Positions 6,407 through 16,900 of a stretch of 29,917 nucleotides of DNA are shown piece by piece. Below the pieces are notes generated by a model that saw only the letters and a list, made by a program, of their open reading frames with translations, was not told the origin of the DNA and ran no database searches. Position numbers and translations under genes: made by a program. Numbering within the stretch: position 1 is the stretch's first letter; each line of letters starts with the position of its first letter. The DNA comes from a virus. The stretch is from IMG/VR virus record IMGVR_UViG_3300042888_001458, positions 1 through 29,917 of that record; one strand, given 5' to 3'.

Positions 6407-7270
6407 TTACTTAATCAAATATTTTTTCATATCCATATTTAAAATTGTGTTAACAACTTTTTTTGGTGTTCTATACTCTTCATACTCCCCATCTTCTTTT
6501 AATAGTACCACAACACAACCCAGTAAATTAATATTTTCATATTTACTACCTTGTAACATTTTTATCATTAATTTACCATAAAATGGTAATTGTGCGTAGT
6601 AATGACCTAAAGCTGTACTTGGTAAATCGTTAAATGGTGGATACATTTTTTTAGTGAAGATTGTTTCTAAGAAATTTTTTGGTTTATTGGTTTTCCAATC
6701 AGTTATCACTAACCCATAACCATCACCTTCTCTATTTTTCATCAACCAAACTTTGTCTGGTTGACCGGTATAACCTAAATGTGGATCACCTAAAACAATT
6801 TCCGTATCTATTAAAACAGCCCCACGTTCATTCATTAAATTTAAATAATTAGTTCCGGCTCTAACCATATAATCACCAACCTTTATTTGGTTAGAATCAC
6901 ATTCAAAAATTGGTTGTCTAACTTCCTTATTTAAATTAAACATTTTTACCGATTCAATTTCCAATAGGTAATGTACTCTACTACCCATATTTGTTGACAT
7001 TAATCCAGCTTCAGCCCACTCCTTAATTAATTTATCTTTTAAGATAGGATCACCCTTACTTTTTTTAAACGCGGCTTCCTCGGTGGGGAATTCATCATAG
7101 AATAGTTTTAGTACTTTTGAAACAGATGGGTAATCATCTCTAAGAGTCCCAGTAAGATCTTTCATTCTATATTTATGTTCATCTTCAGTAAAGTCTAACT
7201 CTAACTCATTTCTTCTTATACTTAATAATTCTTTAATCTCATTGGAGATATCTAATAATTCTTTATCCAT
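6407..7270 (-). CDS. PD-(D/E)XK nuclease, RecB/Cas4-like exonuclease
   Basis: Metal-dependent DNA nuclease of the PD-(D/E)XK superfamily. Motifs in order: GSRVH at 96-100 (the G..xH motif of RecB-like nucleases), E157 in DTEIVL, GQPD at 169-172, DWK at 191-193 (D and K of the catalytic core) and Q227-x3-Y231 in YAQLPFY, the QxxxY motif. Length, 287 residues, fits phage RecB-like/YqaJ-type exonucleases. There is no helicase domain and no four-cysteine iron-sulphur cluster of the Cas4/AddB type. It is coupled to the upstream primase by a TAATG junction and followed by SbcD after 23 bases, so it likely works in end resection for recombination or in processing replication intermediates. It could alternatively degrade host DNA. 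Confidence 0.85.
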   Translation of the reverse strand: MDKELLDISNEIKELLSIRRNELELDFTEDEHKYRMKDLTGTLRDDYPSVSKVLKLFYDEFPTEEAAFKKSKGDPILKDKLIKEWAEAGLMSTNMGSRVHYLLEIESVKMFNLNKEVRQPIFECDSNQIKVGDYMVRAGTNYLNLMNERGAVLIDTEIVLGDPHLGYTGQPDKVWLMKNREGDGYGLVITDWKTNKPKNFLETIFTKKMYPPFNDLPSTALGHYYAQLPFYGKLMIKMLQGSKYENINLLGCVVVLLKEDGEYEEYRTPKKVVNTILNMDMKKYLIK

Positions 7271-8208
7271 TATAATAAACTTTCTTTTAATTTAAATGAT
7301 TTTTTTAATAACTTGATTATGGCCGGTTTACCGAAGTTTTGATGTAGTTCTGATAAATCATACCCCTTGGGCATTTTAATTACTCTTATCTTACCATATA
7401 ACCTTCCGGAGTTTAATTTTTTATATACTTTAATACTATCTTCCCAAGCGTCATCATCTAAACAAATAACAACATTCCCACAAGCCTTTAATTGTAATTG
7501 TTCATTTAAATAATCAGATACCACTTTACCAAGTAAAGGTATTGAGTTAGGTACTACTATATGATCAAATACACCCTCCACTAAATATATTGTAGAATCC
7601 CAGGATAATCTACCCTCATTAAATATAATAATATTTTTATCCGCTTCTGGGTTAATATATTTAGGTTTTTGATTACAATATGTCCTTGAAACAAAATAAT
7701 TATATGTACCATCAACAGCTAATGATGGGACTACAATTTTACCTCTATAGTCACCTTCAACCACATAATGAAAGTCAAATTTTTTAATTATATCCTCATT
7801 AATGTTTCTTGAACCTAAGTATTTAGTAGCTCTAAAGTGTTCTTTACCATTACCATTTATGATCGGAATAAATTCTTTCTCTAAACCACCAACCTTTTCT
7901 TTTTCTTTTTTATCAGCGTAATTCTCATCTGGGATTAGTAACTCATACTTTTTTTGATGTCCTTTATTACCAAATATTTTAAATAATTTACGTATCGTAC
8001 CTTTAGTACCATTTGTTTGTGAACAAGACCAACATTGAAATACCCCAGCGTGATAATTAATTTCTAAATTACCTTTACCATCACCATCATATGAACCTTT
8101 CTCTTCGGAACATGTTGGACAATCAAAACCGATTTCACCTTTTGATTCATCGTGTTTTCTAATTGTACCTAAAACATCACATAAAATATCTACTACCAAT
8201 TCTGACAT
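7270..8208 (-). CDS. DNA primase (zinc ribbon plus TOPRIM)
   Basis: RNA primer synthesis for replication. A zinc ribbon occupies the N-terminus, with C30-P-T-C33 and C59-W-S-C62. A TOPRIM domain follows: E211-G in YLVEGVFDH, D251-D-D253 in VICLDDD, and a later acidic position in GYDLSELH. The 312-residue length is close to stand-alone phage primases of the gp61/DnaG type. There is no helicase domain, so the partner helicase must be encoded elsewhere. The start at 8208 is separated from the RuvC-like gene by 41 bases. The TAATG overlap with the downstream nuclease gene suggests coupled synthesis. Confidence 0.88.
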   Translation of the reverse strand: MSELVVDILCDVLGTIRKHDESKGEIGFDCPTCSEEKGSYDGDGKGNLEINYHAGVFQCWSCSQTNGTKGTIRKLFKIFGNKGHQKKYELLIPDENYADKKEKEKVGGLEKEFIPIINGNGKEHFRATKYLGSRNINEDIIKKFDFHYVVEGDYRGKIVVPSLAVDGTYNYFVSRTYCNQKPKYINPEADKNIIIFNEGRLSWDSTIYLVEGVFDHIVVPNSIPLLGKVVSDYLNEQLQLKACGNVVICLDDDAWEDSIKVYKKLNSGRLYGKIRVIKMPKGYDLSELHQNFGKPAIIKLLKKSFKLKESLL

Positions 8209-8249
8209 AGATACAATTATAGTAAAAAAAAATTAGAAAGGAAAATTTA

Positions 8250-8891
8250 TTACCAAATACCTTGTTTTTTCATAGCACCTCTTACACAAGCGAAAGCGTC
8301 TGTCATATCAAAATTTTCTTTCTTTAGTTTATGATTTTTATCATAAAACCAAACAATTTGTGGTTCTAATTGAGCAACCTTTTCCCATATAACCATCTTT
8401 TTATCAATTTCAAATGGGTAAGCCCCAAATAGTACTGGTTTAGCCTTTTCAACTTCTTTCTCAGTATAACTGATACCCTTTTTATTGACAGTTCTTTTTT
8501 CAACTAACTCAGGGAAAGCGTATTTTCTTGAGTCGTAAGATGAAATGAACTCTGGGACAACGTTTAATGTTTCATAAACAGATCTACTAATCATACCATT
8601 AAATCTAATTAATGTGGCAATTGTGTACACATTATTAGAACCCAATAAAGGTTCTTCTATAATAACTTTCTCAATATCTTCATCAGCGTATTTTTCAAGA
8701 AATTCTTCTTCAAAAACTTGAACTTTCTTAATTAAGACTTCAATGTCTGATAACTTTTCTTTATTTTTAATTTTAGGTGTGATATGGGTTAATTCTAATA
8801 ATTTACCACTCCAGTCAAATAACGCAACACCAATTGTAGTTGTTGATACATCTAAACCTAATATTCTTTTACTCGTTTTACCTTCACTCAT
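8250..8891 (-). CDS. RuvC-like Holliday junction resolvase (RNase H fold)
   Basis: Probable resolvase of branched DNA from phage recombination and before packaging. The RNase H fold of RuvC is seen as GLDVSTTTIGVALFD (D14), VIIEEP (E79/E80) and a C-terminal NFDMTDAFACVRGA (D195/D198). These give the usual acidic metal-binding set. The length, 213 residues, is somewhat more than bacterial RuvC (about 170), with an insert at 120-190. It is the first gene of the replication block, following the last structural gene by 26 A/T-rich bases with no visible terminator. Other RNase H-fold nucleases are possible, but the STTTIG signature and D positions fit RuvC best. Confidence 0.83.
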   Translation of the reverse strand: MSEGKTSKRILGLDVSTTTIGVALFDWSGKLLELTHITPKIKNKEKLSDIEVLIKKVQVFEEEFLEKYADEDIEKVIIEEPLLGSNNVYTIATLIRFNGMISRSVYETLNVVPEFISSYDSRKYAFPELVEKRTVNKKGISYTEKEVEKAKPVLFGAYPFEIDKKMVIWEKVAQLEPQIVWFYDKNHKLKKENFDMTDAFACVRGAMKKQGIW

Positions 8892-8917
8892 ATGTAACTT
8901 TTTATTTTTATTTAATT

Positions 8918-10129
8918 TTAAATGTATAAATTAACTTGTGTGATGAATTGATCTCCAGCCCCATGTAATAATGGTTTATTATAAACACCAACCCCTAACA
9001 AATTATTCGCATCATCCCAAACTAACATAGTATCTAATCTAACTTTATAATTTGAACTAAAACTTCCATTTAAACTATTATAAAACTTATTTACAGTAAT
9101 TAAACTGTTAAATGAAAAATAATTTTTTAAAACTTTATTTTCTAATGTAATATTCCTATTAGTCTTACCCGTAGCTAAGTCAAAACCATTAACAAAACTA
9201 GGTTCCCAAATAACCGCAATATTTGATCCAACAAAATACACACCAACAGAATTAGAAGCTGGGTAAGTAATATTACTTGGGTTATAATATGTAGCCAAAG
9301 GTTTGTTAGAAGAACTATATGGTGATAACATACTTGATATGTAACCAGTATCCCAACCAACACCATTTTGTGCCACATTAATTTGTGGACTAAATAATAA
9401 AATCGCTTTATTATTATTAAATAATGATAACATTTCTGGTGAATTATCCCAGTCATTTAAATCATAACTACTTAAATTTAAACCAGTATTAGTTTGACTT
9501 CCGTACATTTGTACTAAAGTGTCACCACTACCACTATTAACCGGTATTTCAATTTTAACAGTATTACCATTGGCTATCGCACAAAAATCTTTATTTACCG
9601 ATAACATTAAATAATTACTTGTATTCATACCACTAACAGCTGAATCTTTATACCCACCTTGAGATGGTGTAAAATTCCATTTATTGGCAACAGTTGATGT
9701 TAATGGAAAACCAAATCCATTAAGAACACCTAAAAAACTATTAGTTGTGGCTGTCGTACTAATTAAATTATAATCAACTAACGCACTATTATAATTTAAA
9801 AATCCACTACTAATTTTACTAGTATTTAATTTACCATCTCCAACTAAAAACAATTCATCTTTAAAGTTAGTACCACTTGATACCGGAACTTGATTGATAG
9901 AACTATTCATTAATTCATTAGGTATAATTGTCTGGGTAAAGCCATCAAATGACGCTGAACCAACTAATGAAGGTACAAATTGACTTTCATCTGACGGATA
10001 AAAAGCGTATCTATCACATAACGAATAATATTTAAATTTTGATATACCACCATTTAAAAGTGTTGTAGCCCCAACTGTTGTTGGGTAGAAATCTACTTGA
10101 AAGGGTATTAAATTATTTTGAAAAGCCAT
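8918..10129 (-). CDS. putative virion structural protein, 403 aa
   Basis: Not recognised by family. The sequence is beta-rich, Asn/Ser/Thr/Gly-rich and free of catalytic motifs, signal peptide or membrane segments, as in phage tail fibre and tail-tip proteins. The N-terminus (MAFQNNLIPFQVDFYPTTVG) is hydrophobic-aromatic and may be the attachment part. It is the last gene of the structural run, 11 bases after the 697-aa protein, and is followed by the replication block. A fibre or receptor-binding subunit is a reasonable inference. Confidence 0.7.
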   Translation of the reverse strand: MAFQNNLIPFQVDFYPTTVGATTLLNGGISKFKYYSLCDRYAFYPSDESQFVPSLVGSASFDGFTQTIIPNELMNSSINQVPVSSGTNFKDELFLVGDGKLNTSKISSGFLNYNSALVDYNLISTTATTNSFLGVLNGFGFPLTSTVANKWNFTPSQGGYKDSAVSGMNTSNYLMLSVNKDFCAIANGNTVKIEIPVNSGSGDTLVQMYGSQTNTGLNLSSYDLNDWDNSPEMLSLFNNNKAILLFSPQINVAQNGVGWDTGYISSMLSPYSSSNKPLATYYNPSNITYPASNSVGVYFVGSNIAVIWEPSFVNGFDLATGKTNRNITLENKVLKNYFSFNSLITVNKFYNSLNGSFSSNYKVRLDTMLVWDDANNLLGVGVYNKPLLHGAGDQFITQVNLYI

Positions 10130-10140
10130 TTTTTAAGTTT

Positions 10141-12234
10141 TTAAAAGTCTAATGTTAATTCCACACCCACGGTTAACCCTGGTGCTAATTTTATTGGTGT
10201 ACTAAATTTACCTATGATTACTAAGTCACCTACATTATCGTAGATAGCGACTTCATTAAAGTATAAAGTTGTAGCGGTATCTTTAGTTGGGTTATCAGTA
10301 GTTGTATAATAATTACCATCAACTGTCATATTAAAAATTGTTTTAAATATTCTAGCCCCAATCCAAGTGTTTATATTACCATACATAAATCTTTCATCAC
10401 CAAAATTTAAAACATCTGATTGAGCTATAGTTGGTAAACCTAAATAAGATAAATCAAAAATAGACGCACCAGTATATCTCACATTTGTTAATATGAAATC
10501 ATTTATAATTGGATTTTGATCTTCCAATGTTAATGGGTCAATTGTTTGTCCAGATAAACCACCCCAGGTAACTTGTCTCCATTCTGTTGGTAAAGGTCTA
10601 CAATCTGTATCACTAACTATTTGTGAAAGTAAATTAAAGTTATGAGCGTAAAACCCTCTACCATCATAAGTACTAGATTCAACTTGTCTCATATAAGGTA
10701 ATAAACCTAAATTTTCTATACTAAATTGTACATCTTTACTACTACTTGTTGTGTTAATAATTTTAACATATTTTTGACAAGGTAATGTTGATGTAAAACC
10801 ACTATCAGTATCTAATTGATAAGTTAAAAACATAGTACTGTTTGGTGGTAAAACACCAGTATTAGTACCAGTCGCTGGGTTAGAAAGTGTCGCGTTTAGT
10901 TTTGGTAATGTCCAATTCCTATTTGATTTATAACTCAAAGCCGCTAACAACTCTTCATCGTGAATAGTAAATATTTTTAATTGAGGATAAACTCTACCCA
11001 CAACTAATGGATTTGATGGATCAATAGTCATATCTGGATGTTCCATCAAATCATAATATTCTATTGAACTTAATCCTACGGTTTTAACATCTCCACTTGA
11101 AACGAATGACATACCCATATAAGTACCAGTTGTTGATCCGGAAAATCCTGATCTTCTATCCCACATCACTGTAGGATAATCAACTTGTAATAATTTATTA
11201 GTTAATGTATCAATATAGAAAAATTCACCATAAAAATTTGAAATTGTATTATTAGTGTAATGTGTAATCGCAATCGCTTTTACTACGTCATCATCAAAAG
11301 ATTTTTGATCAGCACAAAGGTTAATTGAAGTTCCACTTGGTGTACATTCACATGTATATCCTAAATATTGTTTTTGTCCAATATAATCCATTGAACCAAA
11401 TAATTCATATCCTTGATATGTTGTAGCACTCAATCCAGCTAATTCCTCACACCACACATTATTTTGACACCAAAATGGTACATCTGTAATGGAAATATCA
11501 CAACTACTATTAAACTCTAAAGTACCGGTATTCCAATACGCTGAAGTACAACCAGATGTGTAACAACCATTATTATTATTACAATTATTGTAAGTAAAAT
11601 ATTGTACATTAATACCTGTCGAACCAGTATATTGAGCTGGGATGTTAGGTAATGTTCTATCAACTTCTATTGTAGTTCCAGTTTGACCTTGTACTTTATA
11701 CCATAACCAAGGTGTCGCTTCATTAGTGACATTAGGTGTTAATTGACCTAAAACCGGATTTGTAAACACAAATTCAATTAAGTCACAATTAGTTAACCCA
11801 GTAATACCTAAATCAATAGTAGTACCACCAGTAAATGATGAAATATCTAAAAATCCAGTACTATTCACATAGGTTGTAGATGTCATCACAGTCCAACCGG
11901 TAGTCACACCACTAGTTGAATTAAAAAACCCTCTCTCATCAGCAGCATTATTTACTGTCAATGATAGTAAATTTAATACAGCTGGCGTTACTGTTTGTAA
12001 AAAAGTTCCATTAGAATTTTTTAGGAATGTTTTTATATTAGGATTTCTATCTTTAGGTCTAAGGATTTTAGCGTCAACCCCAGGTGTATTAGGTGACATA
12101 TACCCATAATCGATCTCAGAATCACCTACACCCCAACTAGCGAAGTTTAATAGTCCAGATGCCAATTTTTTCCTACCAGTTTCGGTAAGTTTTACATTAA
12201 TCATTGGATCATTTTGTTTTAAAATATAACTCAT
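10141..12234 (-). CDS. putative tail structural protein, 697 aa
   Basis: Large structural protein of unknown family. The N-terminal 45 residues (YILKQNDPMINVKLTETGRKKLASG, then FASWGVGDSEIDYGY) are compact and charged, and look like a conserved attachment domain. The rest is beta-rich and Thr/Asn/Gly-rich, with a short Cys-rich stretch near 215-310 (YNNCNNNNGCYTSGCTSAYW). There is no enzyme motif. It lies between two other structural proteins with short gaps and is probably part of the distal tail or baseplate. Start at 12234 after an A-rich leader. Confidence 0.72.
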   Translation of the reverse strand: MSYILKQNDPMINVKLTETGRKKLASGLLNFASWGVGDSEIDYGYMSPNTPGVDAKILRPKDRNPNIKTFLKNSNGTFLQTVTPAVLNLLSLTVNNAADERGFFNSTSGVTTGWTVMTSTTYVNSTGFLDISSFTGGTTIDLGITGLTNCDLIEFVFTNPVLGQLTPNVTNEATPWLWYKVQGQTGTTIEVDRTLPNIPAQYTGSTGINVQYFTYNNCNNNNGCYTSGCTSAYWNTGTLEFNSSCDISITDVPFWCQNNVWCEELAGLSATTYQGYELFGSMDYIGQKQYLGYTCECTPSGTSINLCADQKSFDDDVVKAIAITHYTNNTISNFYGEFFYIDTLTNKLLQVDYPTVMWDRRSGFSGSTTGTYMGMSFVSSGDVKTVGLSSIEYYDLMEHPDMTIDPSNPLVVGRVYPQLKIFTIHDEELLAALSYKSNRNWTLPKLNATLSNPATGTNTGVLPPNSTMFLTYQLDTDSGFTSTLPCQKYVKIINTTSSSKDVQFSIENLGLLPYMRQVESSTYDGRGFYAHNFNLLSQIVSDTDCRPLPTEWRQVTWGGLSGQTIDPLTLEDQNPIINDFILTNVRYTGASIFDLSYLGLPTIAQSDVLNFGDERFMYGNINTWIGARIFKTIFNMTVDGNYYTTTDNPTKDTATTLYFNEVAIYDNVGDLVIIGKFSTPIKLAPGLTVGVELTLDF

Positions 12235-12274
12235 TTCTATGTTTTTTTATTATATAAATATTATTATTTTACTT

Positions 12275-13942
12275 TTAGTAATTATTATTTTGATTACTTG
12301 TTAATGTTGCGTTATATACTTCACTATTAGCTACAGTTGTTATGATATCACCTGTAACCTCTAATTTAAAATTTTTAGTATTAGTTACTCTCCACAAAAA
12401 TTGTTGACCAATACTATAAGTTGTTGGTATTAAAATATTTGTTTTATAACTACCCTGACCTATAATATAATCAATAGTTTCACTAAATAAAGGTGTTGAT
12501 AAAGTTATATCTGTAACATCATAGAAATTAACGGTAAAATAACCATTAATTTTTGATGGAGGTATTGATATCGTAAATACCGCCTCAACAGTGTTACCAC
12601 CAATACCTTGAACTCTAGGTACTACCGCACCATAAAATACTTCTATTATATCATTAAATGTTGGTGTAAAAAATAAGATAACTCTCCTTTTATTACTACT
12701 TGAAACAATATATTCACCACTTGACTGTTGAATACCATTCACTAAAAAAATTACATTATTACTGGCTTCACTATCTAACCAATATTCATATTTATTGGTG
12801 GATGTATTATATAACATCTTTTGTCCAACAGAGATAGTTGTCCCATTTGGTATTGTACTTGGTACTAAATAACTTTCACTTGATACTAACGCGGCAGTAC
12901 CATTAAGATTGTCAGCAACATAAGCCACTGTTAATACATCAGTACTTAAAATCGAAACTAATAACGTGAAACTATCTAAACTAGATGTATATTCAACACC
13001 CCTTTCTAAAGCAACCCCATTAATATGAACTAAATAATACCCTGAAGCTGAAGCTGTTGGGTAATACACATTAGTTAATGTTTGAGGTATCAATGACTCT
13101 ACTTTAAAAACACCATTTGGTTGACCTAAACTAACCACACTTTTAACCTCTGGTGTTAACGCGGATAAAATATAGGCGAAATACCAATCTTGTTTTGAAT
13201 CATATTCCGCATAATTAATTAACGGATTAATAGACATTGTAGATGTTTTAAGACCTAATAATTTCGCACCAGGAGTACAATTAGAGAATGTGTAACCACC
13301 TTTAATTAAAAATTCATTATCAACATAATTTGTTAAATCTAAATTAACATAAAAGAAAAGACTATTTTCATACACAGTATAATCAACACTATTTCTAATA
13401 ACCTCTGGTTTTAAAAAGTTATAATAACTCGGATAATATTTATAAACATTATAATCAAAATTAGCACTAGTCCCACTAATGTAACTAACACTACCGGAAA
13501 AAGTAAATGTAAGTGGTTCTTCACCACCTAAATTACCTGTTAATAATATCCCAGTACTACCACTAGTTAAACCGGTCATTACCTTACCAACTCTACTAAC
13601 ATCATAATATGGTGACTCAAATAAACAATAGGCAGATCTCATAATTTTTACATTATTTTCCACATTGTTAGGTCTAACATCAAAAGTTAATTCCTCATTA
13701 TATTGTACATTAGATGATTCGGTAGTAAAATCATAAGTAATTTTGTTAGTAAAAACAGAACCAAAATAAGGTGGTAACACCATTTCTTCAGTATCAAGTA
13801 TATTACCAAAATCTACCCAACTAGCATTATAATTAGGTAGACTAATCCAAGAACCATCAGCAAACAATGTTTTAACATCTATAAATTCAGTGGATGTTAT
13901 ATAAGGAAATATTGTATTTGTACTTGTATCTAATAATTGCAT
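12275..13942 (-). CDS. putative tail fibre-like protein with repeated beta domain, 555 aa
   Basis: Unrecognised, but with fibre-like features. Two similar units occur in the second half: HINGVALERGVEYTSS..FTLLVS..STDVLTVAYVA and LVNGIQQSSGEYIVSS..VILFFTPTFNDIIEVFYGA. Each has the pattern VNG-x(5-6)-GEY-x-beta-D-x-V-x-Y common in phage fibre repeats. A third, diverged unit may follow. The first 200 residues are different (SWISLPNYNASWVDFG). It starts 2 bases after the stop of the 1935-aa gene (TAACAATG). No signal peptide or membrane segment. Confidence 0.72.
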   Translation of the reverse strand: MQLLDTSTNTIFPYITSTEFIDVKTLFADGSWISLPNYNASWVDFGNILDTEEMVLPPYFGSVFTNKITYDFTTESSNVQYNEELTFDVRPNNVENNVKIMRSAYCLFESPYYDVSRVGKVMTGLTSGSTGILLTGNLGGEEPLTFTFSGSVSYISGTSANFDYNVYKYYPSYYNFLKPEVIRNSVDYTVYENSLFFYVNLDLTNYVDNEFLIKGGYTFSNCTPGAKLLGLKTSTMSINPLINYAEYDSKQDWYFAYILSALTPEVKSVVSLGQPNGVFKVESLIPQTLTNVYYPTASASGYYLVHINGVALERGVEYTSSLDSFTLLVSILSTDVLTVAYVADNLNGTAALVSSESYLVPSTIPNGTTISVGQKMLYNTSTNKYEYWLDSEASNNVIFLVNGIQQSSGEYIVSSSNKRRVILFFTPTFNDIIEVFYGAVVPRVQGIGGNTVEAVFTISIPPSKINGYFTVNFYDVTDITLSTPLFSETIDYIIGQGSYKTNILIPTTYSIGQQFLWRVTNTKNFKLEVTGDIITTVANSEVYNATLTSNQNNNY

Positions 13943-13944
13943 TG

Positions 13945-16900
13945 TTATCTTATAAATATGTTGTTATATTTTCCACTAAAAGTGACATCATCATTGATAC
14001 TTTTAATGTATATGTTTGAACATGTTGTTGAATTATTTACTTCAATACAACTTGTGGTTGTTACACCAGTACCATATGGTATTGTTAGTGGTTCAATAAT
14101 AATTTCAACACCACTATCTTGGTAACCAACACATTTATTACAATCAAAAATAGGTGTACCGGAAACATTAATCTGTTCAAAAGTTAATTCCAATAAAGGG
14201 ATACATTTAATACAACTAGTTGTGATTGTATCAATAGTCCCACCAGTTGAACTAACACCACCTAAACATATAATTTCTACAGACGGTACAGTTCTATCTT
14301 TTAATATACCATATAAAACTTCATCAGTACTATTGTAAACAAAACTAGTTAACTGAGTACCTAAAGGATTATAATTATTTATTAAAGTTTTAACCTCTAA
14401 TACATTTGATGTTGATAAAACTGAATAATTTATACTCTTGTAACCCACAAACACCATATCATCATTTAAAGGATTATAAAGAGTTTCAGAGTAAGTGGTA
14501 GTACCGGTAGGATAAATAGTATTTAAGATTGAATTTGTAGTACCATCTATGATTGTGATTGGGTTACCTAAACTTACGGAAGTACTATACAATAGATTAT
14601 TTGTTGGATTATACCCAACACCCCCATTATTATTTGGTACTAATATTACATTTTCAGTATAAGTAGTACCAAATACAGTATCAATACCACCAAGACCATT
14701 AGAAATATAAATGGTGTTATTTAATGTATTATGTGTCATTTGAAAACCCTTATAAGGTATTGTAGTTTTATTGATAACATTAACAATAGTATTTGTGTTA
14801 CAATCAATGGTTAAGACACCAGAATAATGACTAACAAAAATTAAATTATCAGTTGAATTATAAACCATTCTATTAGAAATAATATTACTCACTGGCGAAT
14901 TAGGTGATAATGATATTACACTTGTTATCGTATTCGTTGTACAATCCGTTACACTAACTTTAAAAGCCGGTGACGTTTCTAAAACATAGACTGAATCATT
15001 AGTTGGACAATATATAATATCAGCCATAATAGTAGTACTAAACACACTACTAATTATACCGACATTAGTCCCACCACTTATAATAGTTAAAGCGTTATCT
15101 GATATTACATATGTACAATTATTTACAGGTGAATAAGCACCATACTTTGGTGGTAATTTAGGATCAAAATTAATAGTATCAATATATGTGTAAGGTACAC
15201 ATGATGGATCAGTACCACCAGATGTACATGAAAGATCAATATCAATACACACATTAATACTTAAATCTTTACCACAATCATTATCATTATTAGATGTTAC
15301 AATTAAACTAGTACCACTATATGTAATAGTATACCCAATATTAGTGAATCCATTTATCATTGAATTATAAATGTCATTATAATCAACATTAGTTAGTTCA
15401 TTTATAGTTTGACCAGTAAGAACTAATTCATTAAATATAGTTATACCAGAAAGTCCATCATCAATTACTCCGGTAACACTTATTGTCCCAAGGTCTAATG
15501 TCTTACCACTAGTACTTAGACAACTAAGGATTGGATCAGGTAATGTATAATACAATCCACCACCCTCATATTGACTTTTAACAAATTTAATGGGTCTAGT
15601 AGTAATTCCAACTCCACTAGCATAACTAGCGTCAATCACACCATATTGATCTGGGGTTAATAATATTGGTTCATCGGTTATATCATTATAACCATATCTA
15701 CCTCTAATAGCGGGGACTGCTACAGCTACTTCACCCTTCGGTGTAGAATAACCATAACTATTACCCCAACAAGTATAAATTAAACTCTCATATGTTTTAG
15801 GACTACTTAACGCGTAAATGTTTTTAACAATTCCATTAAAACTACTTTCAGGTATTGTTAATTGACAATCATAACCGGGACTAGATATTGTTTCACAATC
15901 TGGGTTACAATCAAATGATAAAGAATAATTTTTATATTTATATTTTGGTTGATCAAATACCGTATTTCTATAATACCTAGTAGCACCTTTCCATATACTT
16001 GTTGATGGTACTAATTGTTCCACCAAATTAATCCAATAATCACCAATTAAATCAATAAAATTTTGTAATGAATCGTAATTATATTGATTACCTAAATTAT
16101 CACAAGTATTCATACCACAAAGATTTAAATACTTATCAAAAAGATATCTCAATAATGGGTATGATCTAATTACTTGTCTACTTTTTGGGTCTATTAATCT
16201 TGTTAAAACAAAATTTTTAAACTCATTAACATCATCAATAACATCAATTTCTGTTTTAAATACGTTAAGGTAAGGATCACTAATTGTTGTACCTGTGTTG
16301 CCGGTAAAAAAACAATCATTTTTTCTTATATAACATAACACATCGTTATCAATCGCTTGAGCCGCATCTAATGTTAAGTCAACTTCTTTTGAATTAAGTA
16401 ATAATCTACTATCTTTTTCATAATAAGACGTTTCTCTAAAATCTAAATAATCTACGGTACGTTTAACCATAGTTTCTGTATAATCCCAAGATTTTTTGTT
16501 ATCTACAATCCTTGTGATATCAAATCCAGGTGAATTTGTTAAGTTTAATATATCTTCATTGGTAACGACACAAAGTCTATCTATCTTTATATTATCAACT
16601 AAAAAATTAAATTCACAAGGTACATTATTAAAATTAAACCCTAATTTTATTTTTTGTCCAACAATATAATCATTTATATTAAATTTAACCGTAACCCATT
16701 TAGCACTAAATGTTTCACTAGTAACCGTATCACAATTACCACTTAACTCTATTAGTATTTGATTATTTAAACTATTACAATTACTTTCTCGTCCAGTAAA
16801 ATAAATACCGGTTGGTTTATTATCTATATTGAACTGATAAGCTGGAAATACTTGTAATGTGGTTGGGGTAGTCCCAGTGGCAGACTCCACGGTAGCGTCA

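Noticed and set aside
9175-9456. 93-codon minus-strand frame inside the 403-aa gene
   Set aside because: Out-of-frame shadow with hydrophobic low-complexity translation, fully inside a larger consistent ORF.
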